Shown piece by piece: positions 9,405 to 17,903 of a DNA stretch of 64,000 nucleotides. The stretch lies in NCBI RefSeq assembly GCF_016597725.1, contig NZ_VCGY01000005.1:310001-374000 (forward strand). The letters run 5' to 3'. This DNA is from Marinobacter sp. 1-4A (lineage in GTDB: Bacteria > Pseudomonadota > Gammaproteobacteria > Pseudomonadales > Oleiphilaceae). The notes under the pieces are model-generated. The model was not told the DNA's origin and did no database searches. It worked only from the letters and a program-made list of their open reading frames with translations. Position 1 is the stretch's first letter. Every line of letters begins with the position of its first letter. Both the position numbers and the translations under genes were made by a program.

Positions 9405-9935
9405 TCAGTCTAGTTCGGGAGGATACTTGCTGAACATCTCTGCGACCACCTCATCAACCAACTTGCTGCGGCTTTTCGGCGACTGGTTTTCGGTCAGGTA
9501 ACGACGGCTGGCCGCCCGCCAAACCACTTTTTCAGAGCTCGCTTCCACCAACTCAACCACAAGCTTACCTTCTGTAACCTCCCTCACTGGCGGCGGTGCA
9601 GATAGTCCCCAGCCGAAGTTCCCGGTACCAAAGCCCATACCAAGACCAACACCAGAACGCTCGAGGCGCTCCTGCTCCACAATCTGCCAGCTCACCAGAA
9701 GGTCGGCCTCAGACTCTTCTACCTTACTCATTGCTTTGCGGGCGAGTTCACGTTCAACCGCATTCTGTACACGGTTGCCATCCAACGAAACAAACGTGGA
9801 ATTGCCAGCACCAGTCGCAAAGGCCCAAGTTGTGTAGTCTCCGAAAACCACCGTTGAGTTGTAGTCCGTCACCACATTACTGGCACACCCTGCCATGGCC
9901 ACAGCGACCAGTGCCACCATCAGAAAACGAACCAT
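9405..9935 (-). CDS. DUF4136 lipoprotein
   Basis: A 176-residue protein with a lipoprotein signal peptide: hydrophobic stretch at residues 3-14 and lipobox MAGC with Cys17. The rest matches the DUF4136 pattern: YTTWAFA near the N-terminus, DLLVSWQIV in the middle, and WRAASRRYL at about 140. The function of the family is unknown; proteins of this type sit in the outer membrane or periplasm. A Gly-rich low-complexity segment (GVGLGMGFGTGNFGWG) lies in the centre. Confidence 0.8.
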   Translation of the reverse strand: MVRFLMVALVAVAMAGCASNVVTDYNSTVVFGDYTTWAFATGAGNSTFVSLDGNRVQNAVERELARKAMSKVEESEADLLVSWQIVEQERLERSGVGLGMGFGTGNFGWGLSAPPPVREVTEGKLVVELVEASSEKVVWRAASRRYLTENQSPKSRSKLVDEVVAEMFSKYPPELD

Positions 9936-10011
9936 TACCTACTCCTTAATTTCCGTGCGTCTTGAGTTCAAGTATACGCACAAGGCAGCGCAGCGATGAG
10001 TGTTTGCTCTG

Positions 10012-10617
10012 TCATGTTTCGAAACTGTAATTCAGCTTATGGGCGTCACAAAAAGCCGTGAAGGTTTGCACCTGATCCTCTGGAACGAGAACCCGAGCCC
10101 TTACCGAACTGCCATAACTGATGGATTCCAGCTCGGCCGCATGCACATCGCACCAGTGCCGCAGAGGCTGCTCATCTGCAAACCCCATGGTTATATTTGC
10201 TGCATTCACCGGTTTATGAACAATCCTCCCTACCTCTGACAGCACACTCTCAGCTGCACCAGCATAGGCTCGAACAAGCCCTCCAGCGCCGAGTTTAATA
10301 CCACCGAAGTAGCGGATTACCATCACCAGAACATCACCCATATCTTTGTGCTGAATGACATTCAGAATCGGCTTGCCTGCAGTGCCGGAAGGCTCGCCGT
10401 CATCATTCATGCCCGCCTCTGCTGCCGAGCCGGGGCGCCCGATTTGGTATGCCCAGCAGATATGGCGGGCGTCGGGGTGGTCCTGATGCGCCTTCTCCAA
10501 CCAGCCTTTTACCTCATCCCGGGAGCCCACAGGTGCAATCCGGGCAATAAATCGGCTTTTTTTCACCTCAGTTTCCCGTTCAAGGTAGCTGGCAGGAACT
10601 GGATAATCTTTTTTCAT
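10012..10617 (-). CDS. yigZ: YigZ / IMPACT family protein
   Basis: A 201-residue protein of the UPF0029/IMPACT family. The N-terminal domain has the pattern EVKKSRFIARIAPV and the hallmark DDGEPSGTAGKPIL (about residues 75-88), followed by VMVIRYFGGIKLGAGGLVRAY; a ferredoxin-like C-terminal domain follows. The eukaryotic homologue IMPACT modulates translation control; the bacterial role is unclear. It lies 21 bases downstream of the histidine kinase gene, so it may share its transcript. Confidence 0.9.
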   Translation of the reverse strand: MKKDYPVPASYLERETEVKKSRFIARIAPVGSRDEVKGWLEKAHQDHPDARHICWAYQIGRPGSAAEAGMNDDGEPSGTAGKPILNVIQHKDMGDVLVMVIRYFGGIKLGAGGLVRAYAGAAESVLSEVGRIVHKPVNAANITMGFADEQPLRHWCDVHAAELESISYGSSVRARVLVPEDQVQTFTAFCDAHKLNYSFET

Positions 10618-10638
10618 AAGGTCGCCCCCGTGCTTGCA

Positions 10639-11955
10639 TTAGTTGGCGGCGAATATCGGCAACCGGGCCACAATCTGCAAACCGCCATGCTCGCTGTTGT
10701 GGGCAGCAATCTCACCGTCATGGGCCAGAATAATATCTTTGGCAATTGCCAACCCCAAGCCCCAACCTTGGCCACCCCGGGATTTGTCTGCCCGGAAGAA
10801 AGGCTCAAAAAGATGTTCCAGAATGTCATCCGCAACACCCGGCCCCTCATCCTCAATCGTAAGGCTTACCCAGCCCGCTGAAAGTGCCAAGGAAATGTGA
10901 ACCACTTTGCCCGGCGGAGTGTAATCAAGGGCGTTCTGGAGAATATTATCGAATGCCCGCTGGAGAAGGCCTGCGTCGCCCAGCACGGAAACACCGGTGC
11001 TTTCAGGCATTGAGTCAAGCTTGCAGTCCACCCTCTGGTGTTCGGCGTAGTCTGCAGCATCTTGCAAAACCTGGTTCAAAAGATCCACCGGCCGCAATGG
11101 CTCACGGGCAATATCACTGCCCTGCTCAGTCACCCGGTATAGGGTCAGTATCTGACCGGTCATGGTGTCGAGACGCTCATTCTGGCGCAGAATACTGGCC
11201 ATCAGGTCTTCTTCTATGCCGCCTTCGCTGGCAAGTTCGATAGCAACTCGCTGGCGCGCCAAAGGGGTTCGTAAATCGTGGGATATATCCCGCAGCAGGT
11301 GTTTCTGGCGATCCAGCAGGGTACAAAGCTGTTCTGTCATCGCATTGAATGCGGTGGCTAACTGTCCCACCTCATCCCGACGGCTGGCTATGCGCTCATT
11401 GACTCGCAGCTCGGTTTTACCCCCAGCGATAGCCTGCGCCGTACTTTCCATATGCCTCACGGGCCGCGACACAAAGCGAGCAATCAGCCAGCAAGCTAGG
11501 GTAATTAACACAAACGCCAACCCCATTTCTATAAACCGAAATACTCGAGGTTCCAACCAACCCTCACCGTGCATTTTCGGCCATGCAACCAAGCGGTAAC
11601 CCTCGCCCACATCCACAATAGCGGGCTTTTGCCGGTACCAACCAGATTTAATGCGCGAGCGAATTGCCGAGGGCAAGCGGTTGTCATCGTCCGCGCTGAT
11701 CATCATCAGATGTAAGCCCAGCTCATCCCCTTGTGCTTTGAGAAATCTATGAGCATCTTTGCGGCCGCGGCTTTCGCGGATAGCAGACACTTCAAACCCA
11801 AGATCCCTCAGCTCAAGCTGGCGCTCGATTGCTGCGCGCTCCCGGTCGAGCATGACACCTGAGGCAATATTGCTAACAACCACAGTAACCGCCATGGCCA
11901 GCCAGATAAGCAGGAAAATTCGCCAGAACAGGGGAATGATCAACCGACGCTTCAT
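10639..11955 (-). CDS. sensor histidine kinase, CpxA-like
   Basis: Membrane sensor kinase (438 aa). TM helices at about residues 9-30 and 142-164 flank a small periplasmic domain of about 110 residues. A HAMP linker follows, then the dimerisation box DISHDLRTPLARQR with the phospho-accepting His at residue 226. After it come the N box (NILQNALDYT), and the G boxes (DEGPGV; GWGLGLAIAKDI). The H-box resembles CpxA/RstB-type kinases. It overlaps the regulator gene by four bases. A Spy/CpxP-like gene lies divergently upstream, supporting an envelope-stress role by inference. Confidence 0.88.
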   Translation of the reverse strand: MKRRLIIPLFWRIFLLIWLAMAVTVVVSNIASGVMLDRERAAIERQLELRDLGFEVSAIRESRGRKDAHRFLKAQGDELGLHLMMISADDDNRLPSAIRSRIKSGWYRQKPAIVDVGEGYRLVAWPKMHGEGWLEPRVFRFIEMGLAFVLITLACWLIARFVSRPVRHMESTAQAIAGGKTELRVNERIASRRDEVGQLATAFNAMTEQLCTLLDRQKHLLRDISHDLRTPLARQRVAIELASEGGIEEDLMASILRQNERLDTMTGQILTLYRVTEQGSDIAREPLRPVDLLNQVLQDAADYAEHQRVDCKLDSMPESTGVSVLGDAGLLQRAFDNILQNALDYTPPGKVVHISLALSAGWVSLTIEDEGPGVADDILEHLFEPFFRADKSRGGQGWGLGLAIAKDIILAHDGEIAAHNSEHGGLQIVARLPIFAAN

Positions 11956-12638
11956 GTTGGCACCCGGTAGCTGTACCCAAGGCCACGTACTGTCTCAATT
12001 CTGGGAGGGTCATCGTTGCCCAATTTCTTGCGTAGGTTGCTGATGTGCATGTCCAAGGTGCGGTCAAATGCTTCTAGGCGCCGCCCCAACGCCCATTGCA
12101 TCAAATCTGTTTTGCGTACCACACTGCCAGCGTGAGCCAGCAATACTTGCAGAATTTCGTACTCAGTGGCGGTCAGTTCCAATGGCTCATCGTTCTGATA
12201 GATGCGACGATGATCCGGCTCAACGCGCAGATCTCCGTGATGTCGGGCTGTTTTTATCTCGGTTTTCTGGTCCCAGGCAACCCGGCGCAGAATGGCTTGA
12301 AGCCGAGCCACCAGTTCACGGGGATTACAGGGCTTGGGGATGTAATCATCCGCCCCCACTTCAAACCCCACAATGCGGTCGGTTTCATCACCCCGGGCAG
12401 TCAGCAATACAACCGGCAAGTGGGTTTCAGCACGCAGTTCGCGCAACACTTCAAGGCCGCTAATATCCGGCAGCATAATATCCAGAACAACAATGTCGCA
12501 GTGCTGACCTAGTGCCAGCGCTAATCCATCTCTGCCGTTGGCAGCCTCACGCACGATGAAACCTTGGCCCGTTAAATAGCGCGCGAGCAACTCTCGTAGT
12601 TCGTCGTCATCTTCTACCAGCAGGACCCTGTTCTGCAT
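11952..12638 (-). CDS. response regulator, CpxR-like (OmpR family)
   Basis: A 228-residue OmpR/PhoB-type regulator. The receiver domain has acidic residues Glu9/Asp10, phospho-acceptor Asp53 (VVLDIMLPD), Thr80 and Lys102 in PKP. A winged-helix DNA-binding domain occupies about residues 130-226 with the ending IETVRGLGYSYRV. The receiver resembles CpxR (LTARGDETDRIVGFEVGADDY), though the PKPF seen in CpxR reads PKPC here. Cotranscribed with the downstream kinase (4-base overlap) and divergent from the Spy-like gene at 12852. Confidence 0.88.
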   Translation of the reverse strand: MQNRVLLVEDDDELRELLARYLTGQGFIVREAANGRDGLALALGQHCDIVVLDIMLPDISGLEVLRELRAETHLPVVLLTARGDETDRIVGFEVGADDYIPKPCNPRELVARLQAILRRVAWDQKTEIKTARHHGDLRVEPDHRRIYQNDEPLELTATEYEILQVLLAHAGSVVRKTDLMQWALGRRLEAFDRTLDMHISNLRKKLGNDDPPRIETVRGLGYSYRVPT

Positions 12639-12851
12639 CGCTCGTTTCTACTCACGTTAGTTTTCGATGTGTGATTACTGTACTACTCAAAGTCTAACAC
12701 GGCCCCAAAGACCCGCATCCGCAGGCCCCGGCTCCTTTGCAGAACCTTTACATAGCATTGACGCTCGTTGACCAAGCACGCAGTACTATAGAGGTGAATC
12801 ATGCTTCTGGCGAAACCGCCAAGCAATTACATAACGGCGAGAGGAATTATC

Positions 12852-13211
12852 ATGAGCAAACGTAAAACATCCATTATTACCGCAAGCCTTCTGGCTACCG
12901 CCTTGTTTGCAGCCAGCCCGGCTTTGATGGCCGGCAACTCGTATGGCTCATCGTCAAAGCACCATGACGGCCAGCGCAATATGTCCGAAATGTGCGACAA
13001 CCTGCGCGAAGGCAAAGGCAAATTTAATATGGAAGAACGCCAAGCGGAAATGGCTAAACGCCACGAAGCCATGGCCGAACGCCTGAAACTGAACGACGAG
13101 CAGCGCGGAATCTGGAACGAGATGCATGAGGAACGACGCCAACAACATGAAAAGCGCATGAGTGGCTGGGAGAAAAAGATGAAAAAGCGCTGTGCACAGC
13201 CACAAGAGTGA
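12852..13211 (+). CDS. Spy/CpxP-like periplasmic protein
   Basis: A small (119 aa) secreted protein. The signal peptide covers about residues 1-27 (hydrophobic core followed by ALMAG). The mature part is rich in Met, Glu, Lys and Arg and reads as helical, with a degenerate LTxxQ-like motif LKLNDEQRGIW around residues 83-93. I chose ATG 12852, preceded by GAGAGGAATTATC; an upstream ATG at 12801 would add 17 residues that do not fit a signal peptide. Spy and CpxP are periplasmic chaperones/adaptors under Cpx control. The divergent CpxRA-like pair supports the same here, though no clean CpxR box (GTAAA repeats) was found in the 213-base gap. Confidence 0.7.
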   Translation: MSKRKTSIITASLLATALFAASPALMAGNSYGSSSKHHDGQRNMSEMCDNLREGKGKFNMEERQAEMAKRHEAMAERLKLNDEQRGIWNEMHEERRQQHEKRMSGWEKKMKKRCAQPQE

Positions 13212-13268
13212 TCACAACGCGGGTTTTGACGTAAGGTATCGGGAGCGATTAAGGAGCGCGCCCGAATC

Positions 13269-14447
13269 ATGTCAGAATCCGCAGTAAGAAACATAACACT
13301 AGAGGCCTGCCACTCTCTTTCCACCATTCCCCAGAAGGTGTGGGAGCGGTTGGCAGGCACCGATAACCCCTTTCTGCGATACGACTTTCTCGAAGCGCTG
13401 GAAACCACGCGCTGCACCATCGAGGAAACCGGCTGGAAGCCCTGCCACCTGTTATTCCGCTTGGACGGTGAGATTGCCGGGATCGCGCCTGCGTATCTCA
13501 AATCCCATTCTATGGGCGAGTATGTGTTTGATTGGGCATGGGCTGATGCCTACCGCCGCTATGGCATGGACTACTACCCAAAGCTCCTGATAGCGGTACC
13601 TTTTACGCCCTCGCAGGGGCCAAGACTACTACTCGATCCAAAACTACGAGATACACTGGATTCCCAAGCCATCCATAATCTTCTCAACACGCTTATAACC
13701 CGAATCGGCGCTCACTCCTGGCACCTTTTGTTTCCCAACGCGAAGGATCAAAAACTACTTCAGCATGAGGGACAACTCCACAGAATCGGCTGCCAGTTCC
13801 ACTGGCATAATCGCAGCTACGAGCACTTCGATGACTTTCTGGGTGAGCTCACCTCCCGCAAGCGCAAGTCCATACGAAAAGAGCGCCGTCAGGTAGCTGA
13901 GCAAGGCATTACCTTCGCCCGGTTCGATGGCGCCGGTATTCCCGATCACGTTCTTGCAGCTTTTTATGTGTTCTACCAAGCTACTTATCTCAAGCGCGGG
14001 CAACGGCCTTACCTAAGCCAATCATTCTTTGAAAAGATACGAGAAACAATGCCTGAGCACCTGCACATAGTCATGGCTGTAAAAAACGGCGAAATGATTG
14101 CAGGGGCCCTATTCCTGAGTGGAGGGAACACCCTCTATGGCCGCTATTGGGGCTGCCTTGAGGAATATAACCATCTGCACTTCGAAACCTGCTATTACCA
14201 AGGCATTGAACTGGCCATCAAACAGGGACTTCAAACCTTCGACGCAGGCGCGCAAGGAGAGCACAAATTGGTCCGCGGCTTCGAACCCTTGATTACGCAT
14301 TCGTGGCACGGCATTGCCCATCCGGGGTTTCACGATGCGATTGAAGCTTTCACGCACGAGGAGGCGGAGCAAGTTATGGGTTATTACGAGGACGCGAAAA
14401 CGGTGCTTCCGTTTCGACAGACAACGGGAGTTGAAGGCAATAACTAA
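13269..14447 (+). CDS. FemAB-like GNAT acyltransferase (DUF482/PF04339)
   Basis: A 392-residue protein of the peptidogalycan biosynthesis/FemAB-like family. N-terminal pattern NPFLRYDFLEALE (about residues 36-48) and the later FDAGAQGEHKLVRGFEPLITHSWH (about 326-349) are characteristic; the centre contains SRKRKSIRKERR and GAHSWHLLFP. GNAT-fold family members transfer an acyl or aminoacyl group, but the substrate is not established. The stop is followed 44 bases later by the start of the next small membrane gene, perhaps in the same transcript. Confidence 0.85.
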   Translation: MSESAVRNITLEACHSLSTIPQKVWERLAGTDNPFLRYDFLEALETTRCTIEETGWKPCHLLFRLDGEIAGIAPAYLKSHSMGEYVFDWAWADAYRRYGMDYYPKLLIAVPFTPSQGPRLLLDPKLRDTLDSQAIHNLLNTLITRIGAHSWHLLFPNAKDQKLLQHEGQLHRIGCQFHWHNRSYEHFDDFLGELTSRKRKSIRKERRQVAEQGITFARFDGAGIPDHVLAAFYVFYQATYLKRGQRPYLSQSFFEKIRETMPEHLHIVMAVKNGEMIAGALFLSGGNTLYGRYWGCLEEYNHLHFETCYYQGIELAIKQGLQTFDAGAQGEHKLVRGFEPLITHSWHGIAHPGFHDAIEAFTHEEAEQVMGYYEDAKTVLPFRQTTGVEGNN

Positions 14448-14491
14448 AACTATTCTATACTGTTACTTCTAAGCCCAAAACAGGCGGGACT

Positions 14492-14992
14492 ATGCTATTT
14501 CACTACAAAAAGACCCAAACTCGGCAAGCCGTGACTGTGACGCTTAACATATTGGCCATCCCCGTTATTCTCTATATTTTTCAAAGCTTGTCTAAAGACC
14601 AACCTGACTTCCAACAGATTTATGGCGTGGTTGAGAAGGGGGCGATTGCTGTTGCGTTGGTCTTAGCCATAATTCTAGTGATGCTATTGAAAAGAAAGGA
14701 CAAGTTCGAAATTTATGTAACCGAAACCGAGTTCTATAGCCACCATCCTTTCTCTGAGGAGTGGTGCTTCAGCGTCAGCCCTCAAGATATTCAAGCCATC
14801 GAGCACAAATTAAACATTGGCTCCGGCTACATGACCAACATAAACGTGCACCTAAAAAGTGGGGAAAGGCTACAGATATGCCAGAACTACCCTTTTTCTC
14901 GTAAAGCTCTATACGCCGCATTGAAGAAGGTAAACCCAGCTATAACCTTTCCGAGCAACGCCAACACATTTAATCACAAGCGAAAAAAGTAA
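14492..14992 (+). CDS. hypothetical two-helix membrane protein
   Basis: A 166-residue protein I do not recognise. Two hydrophobic helices (about residues 17-33 and 48-67) are followed by a soluble domain of about 95 residues with alternating short hydrophobic stretches (FEIYVTETEFYSHHP, TNINVHLKSGERLQI) that reads like a small PH-like beta fold. The C-terminus is basic. Start chosen at an ATG preceded by GGCGGGAC. The gene is visibly more AT-rich than its neighbours, which may mean transfer or relaxed constraint. Its stop is 8 bases from the stop of the convergent 15001-16317 gene. Confidence 0.65.
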   Translation: MLFHYKKTQTRQAVTVTLNILAIPVILYIFQSLSKDQPDFQQIYGVVEKGAIAVALVLAIILVMLLKRKDKFEIYVTETEFYSHHPFSEEWCFSVSPQDIQAIEHKLNIGSGYMTNINVHLKSGERLQICQNYPFSRKALYAALKKVNPAITFPSNANTFNHKRKK

Positions 14993-15000
14993 AGAGGCTA

Positions 15001-16317
15001 TCAAGGCTTAGCAATCTCTTGATACCGATTAGCCGCCTGCGCCTTCTCACTCTGGCGGCTCAACAGTTCCAACCGCAGCCGGTCTATGATGCTCATATAT
15101 TCATCCAGAGGCGATTCCGACTTTCCAAGATCCTTGGTTTCTTCAATAAACGCCTTTTGCTTTTCCCGGATTTCATTGAGCTTTTCAAGCGCGCCACGAA
15201 TGGCCTCTATACGGGCACCTTCAAAGCCTCCCACTTCTTGAGTTCCTTCCGGGCCATTGCCTCTAATCACCTGCGTCGTCGCAGGCGCTTGTTCCTTAGT
15301 TTGCTCCGACAAATTGATTTCTTCGAGAGTGCGAACTTCACCGTCTGTTGTCAGGTAAATACCGGAAGCCTTGATCTCTCCCAGAGGAATGCCTTGGCTG
15401 TTGGTAAGCGTAAACTTATCTTCAGCACTGCCAACGTATAACGCCTGCACCCCAACTTCTTCAAGGGTCTTTAAAGCTTGCGAGCCATCGGCTGTCTGAA
15501 CCCACACTGAGAGAGATGAAAACACATCGTCGTTGGCATCGATCCATTGGTTGCCATCGTCATCAAATTTGGCCAACTCGCCAAAGCCGGAACCACTCTG
15601 AGGGCCAAACAACTCGGTGCCATCATCCACCTTGCCGTTGTTGTTACGATCAAAAACCAAATACCCACTACCGCTGCCTAGAGTGGCGAACTGCCCGGTT
15701 TCTCCATTCCCATCCAGATCAAACTCAAACAGGGCGTCGGTAAGCTGAGCAGTAGCACTACCAAAATTGATAACCAGAGGATCGGTCATTGGGCGCTCTT
15801 CAATGCGCAAGCTTTCGGAGTATTCATAGTTTCTGGATTGTGATTGGCGCAGAGACAGAGTGAAATCGACCGTCTCACCGTTCTCCAGTGAAATACTGCC
15901 GGTAGCTGCAAACGACCGAGTTTCACTTTCCGAGTAGAACATGTAACGGTTTGCCTCAACCGACATACTGCCTTTTGCCTGAGTGCCGGATTCTCCACCC
16001 AGAGCTGCCCGGCCTACGCTGATAGCCTGCTGCCCTCGAAAAAACAGCTCTGTGGTTTTCTCTGCCAGCTCCGCGCTGGTAAACACGCCGTTACGATCAC
16101 CACCGCTGACGGTGCTGGAACTGGTGTACCCAAGCCGCTCTTGGCTAGCGTAACGATAGGTCGCATCGCGGGAGATATTTAATTGAGTACCGCCAGACTG
16201 ACCTTCGGAGCGGCTACCGGATAGCGGTTGCTGATTAATCCGAAGCTGGCTTTGATTGAAGGCCGTTTCCTGACGGGAGCTTCCCTGAAGAAAAGAGATC
16301 TGACTGGATACAATCAT
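15001..16317 (-). CDS. EF-hand-like Ca-binding protein, likely sigma-28 regulon
   Basis: A 438-residue protein without signal peptide or membrane helix. The N-terminal 100 residues are rich in Ser, Gln and Gly. The middle (about 195-265) has three Asp/Asn-rich loops of EF-hand/dockerin type: DLDGNGETG, DRNNNGKVDDGTELFG and DDDGNQWIDANDDVF. The C-terminal part is helical and charged (about 350-430). Proteins with such loops in secreted hemolysin-like or VCBS proteins bind Ca2+. The function is unknown. A close match to a FliA promoter lies 41 bases upstream of the start, which suggests expression with late flagellar and chemotaxis genes, and perhaps export. No RTX repeats or recognised catalytic domain seen. 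Confidence 0.8.
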   Translation of the reverse strand: MIVSSQISFLQGSSRQETAFNQSQLRINQQPLSGSRSEGQSGGTQLNISRDATYRYASQERLGYTSSSTVSGGDRNGVFTSAELAEKTTELFFRGQQAISVGRAALGGESGTQAKGSMSVEANRYMFYSESETRSFAATGSISLENGETVDFTLSLRQSQSRNYEYSESLRIEERPMTDPLVINFGSATAQLTDALFEFDLDGNGETGQFATLGSGSGYLVFDRNNNGKVDDGTELFGPQSGSGFGELAKFDDDGNQWIDANDDVFSSLSVWVQTADGSQALKTLEEVGVQALYVGSAEDKFTLTNSQGIPLGEIKASGIYLTTDGEVRTLEEINLSEQTKEQAPATTQVIRGNGPEGTQEVGGFEGARIEAIRGALEKLNEIREKQKAFIEETKDLGKSESPLDEYMSIIDRLRLELLSRQSEKAQAANRYQEIAKP

Positions 16318-16357
16318 GGCGTGGGTTTACCTCAAAGTTCCGCGTTTACCTATCCGC

Positions 16358-16384
16358 CTATCGGCTGAGGCAAAGTGAACTTGA
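16358..16384 (-). promoter_or_regulatory. FliA (sigma-28) promoter for the 15001-16317 gene
   Basis: On the minus strand the -35 element TCAAGTTC (16384-16377) is followed by exactly 11 bases and then the -10 element GCCGATAG (16365-16358). The E. coli FliA consensus is TAAAGTTT-N11-GCCGATAA, so 6 of 8 and 7 of 8 positions match at the optimal spacing. The predicted transcript would start near 16350 and have a leader of about 33 bases before the ATG at 16317. Confidence 0.7.
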
Positions 16385-16430
16385 GCACTTTCTATGCAAG
16401 CTATCGCTTCGTAAACTACCTTTCAGTCAC

Positions 16431-16742
16431 CTAAAACATATACCGAACAAGAGCAGCGGCAAGAATGCCTGCGGCAATCGCTGGAAGCGGCTTTTTGAGC
16501 GCAAGCATAACAACCGCAGTAACCAAAAGAGCCGCAAGTGCGCCCGCATCACCCCCAAAAGCCATGGGCACAATGATGGCGATCAGTACGGAACTGGCCA
16601 TGGTGTTGATGAAGCTCTCAATACGAGGGCTTATGCGCACGAAAGACATGATAAACACGCCGCCGAACCGAGTTACCAAGGTTACCAGCGTCATGATCAG
16701 TATCAGCAACAAAATGCCCGTTGATGTGGTTTCGATGGTCAT
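16431..16742 (-). CDS. azlD: AzlD family branched-chain amino acid exporter subunit
   Basis: A 103-residue membrane protein with about four hydrophobic segments, matching the AzlD pattern: TRFGGVFIM at residues 24-32, then ASSVLIAIIVPMAF and the ending LAAALVRYMF. AzlC and AzlD together form a two-component exporter for branched-chain amino acids (BrnFE in Corynebacterium). It overlaps azlC by four bases. Confidence 0.9.
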   Translation of the reverse strand: MTIETTSTGILLLILIMTLVTLVTRFGGVFIMSFVRISPRIESFINTMASSVLIAIIVPMAFGGDAGALAALLVTAVVMLALKKPLPAIAAGILAAALVRYMF

Positions 16743-17476
16743 GCTGACTCCTCCCCAGCAGGGTCATCATCCGGTTTTTTCTCAAGCCAGAAAAAGCCAA
16801 CCACACCGCCAGCAAGGGCTCCGGCAACCACATGGGTATTTGCTGGCAGCCACTTCCAAGCTGCCAAAGAAGCCAGTGCAGCAAGTGCCCAAGCAACCAA
16901 TACACGAGGGTTTTTCTTACCGCCTAGCGCCATCGCCAATAGAAAGCAGCCTAGTACCATGTCCATCCCGAGGCTTTTGGGGTTCTGTAACAAGCCACCG
17001 AAATATACCCCGAGCCAAGTACCAACAATCCATGCCAGCCACAGCACAAGACCCCCACCAAGAATCACTTCAAGGTTACGCCTACCGCTTTGGTATTCCT
17101 GTGCAGACACCGCCCAATTGGCGTCAGTGAGAAGTAACAGAACGCCATACCGTTTTGCGGGGGAAACGTCCTTTAGCATGGGGTACAAAGAGGCCCCCAT
17201 CAGAAGGTGACGGGAGTTGATAGCAAACACTACGACCATAACGGGGATAACAGACACTTCAGCTCCCCACATATCAATTGCAGCAAACTGCGACGCACCT
17301 GCAAATACTAGAGTGCTCATCAACAACGATTCGAGAGGCCCCAGCCCCTGCTGCACAGCCGCAAGACCAAAGGCAGCGCCGAATGCGACCACGAACAGGG
17401 ATATAGGGAGCATCCGAATAAGTTCGTAACGAACCTTTTCGGCCTGGAACTGATAGGAATATGACGCATTTTTCAT
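16739..17476 (-). CDS. azlC: AzlC family branched-chain amino acid exporter subunit
   Basis: A 245-residue membrane protein of the AzlC/BrnF family. The signature FAGASQFAAIDMW (about residues 78-90) and INSRHLLMGASLYPML (about 107-122) are intact; about seven to eight hydrophobic segments can be seen. With azlD it forms an exporter for leucine, isoleucine, valine and often methionine. The divergent neighbour is leucine dehydrogenase, so the pair probably handles branched-chain amino acid overflow. Confidence 0.92.
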   Translation of the reverse strand: MKNASYSYQFQAEKVRYELIRMLPISLFVVAFGAAFGLAAVQQGLGPLESLLMSTLVFAGASQFAAIDMWGAEVSVIPVMVVVFAINSRHLLMGASLYPMLKDVSPAKRYGVLLLLTDANWAVSAQEYQSGRRNLEVILGGGLVLWLAWIVGTWLGVYFGGLLQNPKSLGMDMVLGCFLLAMALGGKKNPRVLVAWALAALASLAAWKWLPANTHVVAGALAGGVVGFFWLEKKPDDDPAGEESA

Positions 17477-17778
17477 CTACGCAAACTAAGGAAATTTTAC
17501 CGGCGCGCGTATCAGTAGTTTCCACATACGTGAGTTATTGATCTACCGACAAGTTTTGCAAATGCAACTAATATTCAAACAGCGATAACAGGGGGCGGGC
17601 AGGTTTTACAATTGACCTCTAAGGTTACAGCGATTAATTTACGACTAGCTCGGCCCCGTTAGGGCTACCCCCTTCGGAAAACCCGAGCACCTGAAATCAA
17701 AACGCTGGCCAAAAGCCGGACGACAAAAACAACATTGCCAGTGACGCCGAGACCCGGCCAACTGGAGAGGATTTCAAA
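17477..17778. other. long intergenic region between azlC and leucine dehydrogenase
   Basis: No convincing long gene. On the plus strand it holds a possible promoter (17612-17640) and a nested stem: GCTCGG at 17648-17653 pairs with CCGAGC at 17683-17688, enclosing GCCC/GGGC at 17653-17656 and 17662-17665. I do not recognise a known riboswitch. A short leader frame with a good ribosome site begins at 17779. Confidence 0.4.
17612..17640 (+). promoter_or_regulatory. possible sigma-70 promoter for leucine dehydrogenase
   Basis: TTGACC at 17612-17617, 17-base spacer, TAATTT at 17635-17640. Good -35 and spacing but a weak -10 (3 of 6). Would give a leader of about 260 bases. Confidence 0.3.
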
Positions 17779-17898
17779 ATGCCCATATCAGCTCGCCTTC
17801 AGGGCGTCTTGTGCAGTGCACAATTGTTCCCGTCTGTTAAGATAAACACCTTTGATTTCCGTAGGATAACGCCCACATGGGCCAAGGAAGCGAGGTGA
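17779..17898 (+). CDS. possible 39-residue leader peptide before leucine dehydrogenase
   Basis: ATG at 17779 preceded by GGAGAGG at good spacing opens a 39-codon frame ending in TGA at 17896-17898. The stop lies inside the Shine-Dalgarno sequence GAGGTGA of the leucine dehydrogenase start at 17904. The peptide has no run of regulatory Leu/Ile/Val codons, so it is not a classical attenuator; coupling by terminating ribosomes is possible. It may also be a chance frame. Confidence 0.3.
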   Translation: MPISARLQGVLCSAQLFPSVKINTFDFRRITPTWAKEAR

Positions 17899-17903
17899 TC
17901 CCC

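Noticed and set aside
12827..13501. 224-residue minus-strand frame across the Spy-like and FemAB-like genes
   Set aside because: Antisense to two better-supported genes; composition shows no real domain.
17641..17778. Possible riboswitch before leucine dehydrogenase
   Set aside because: There is a nested stem but no match to a known aptamer core that I can recognise; kept only as a low-confidence leader structure.
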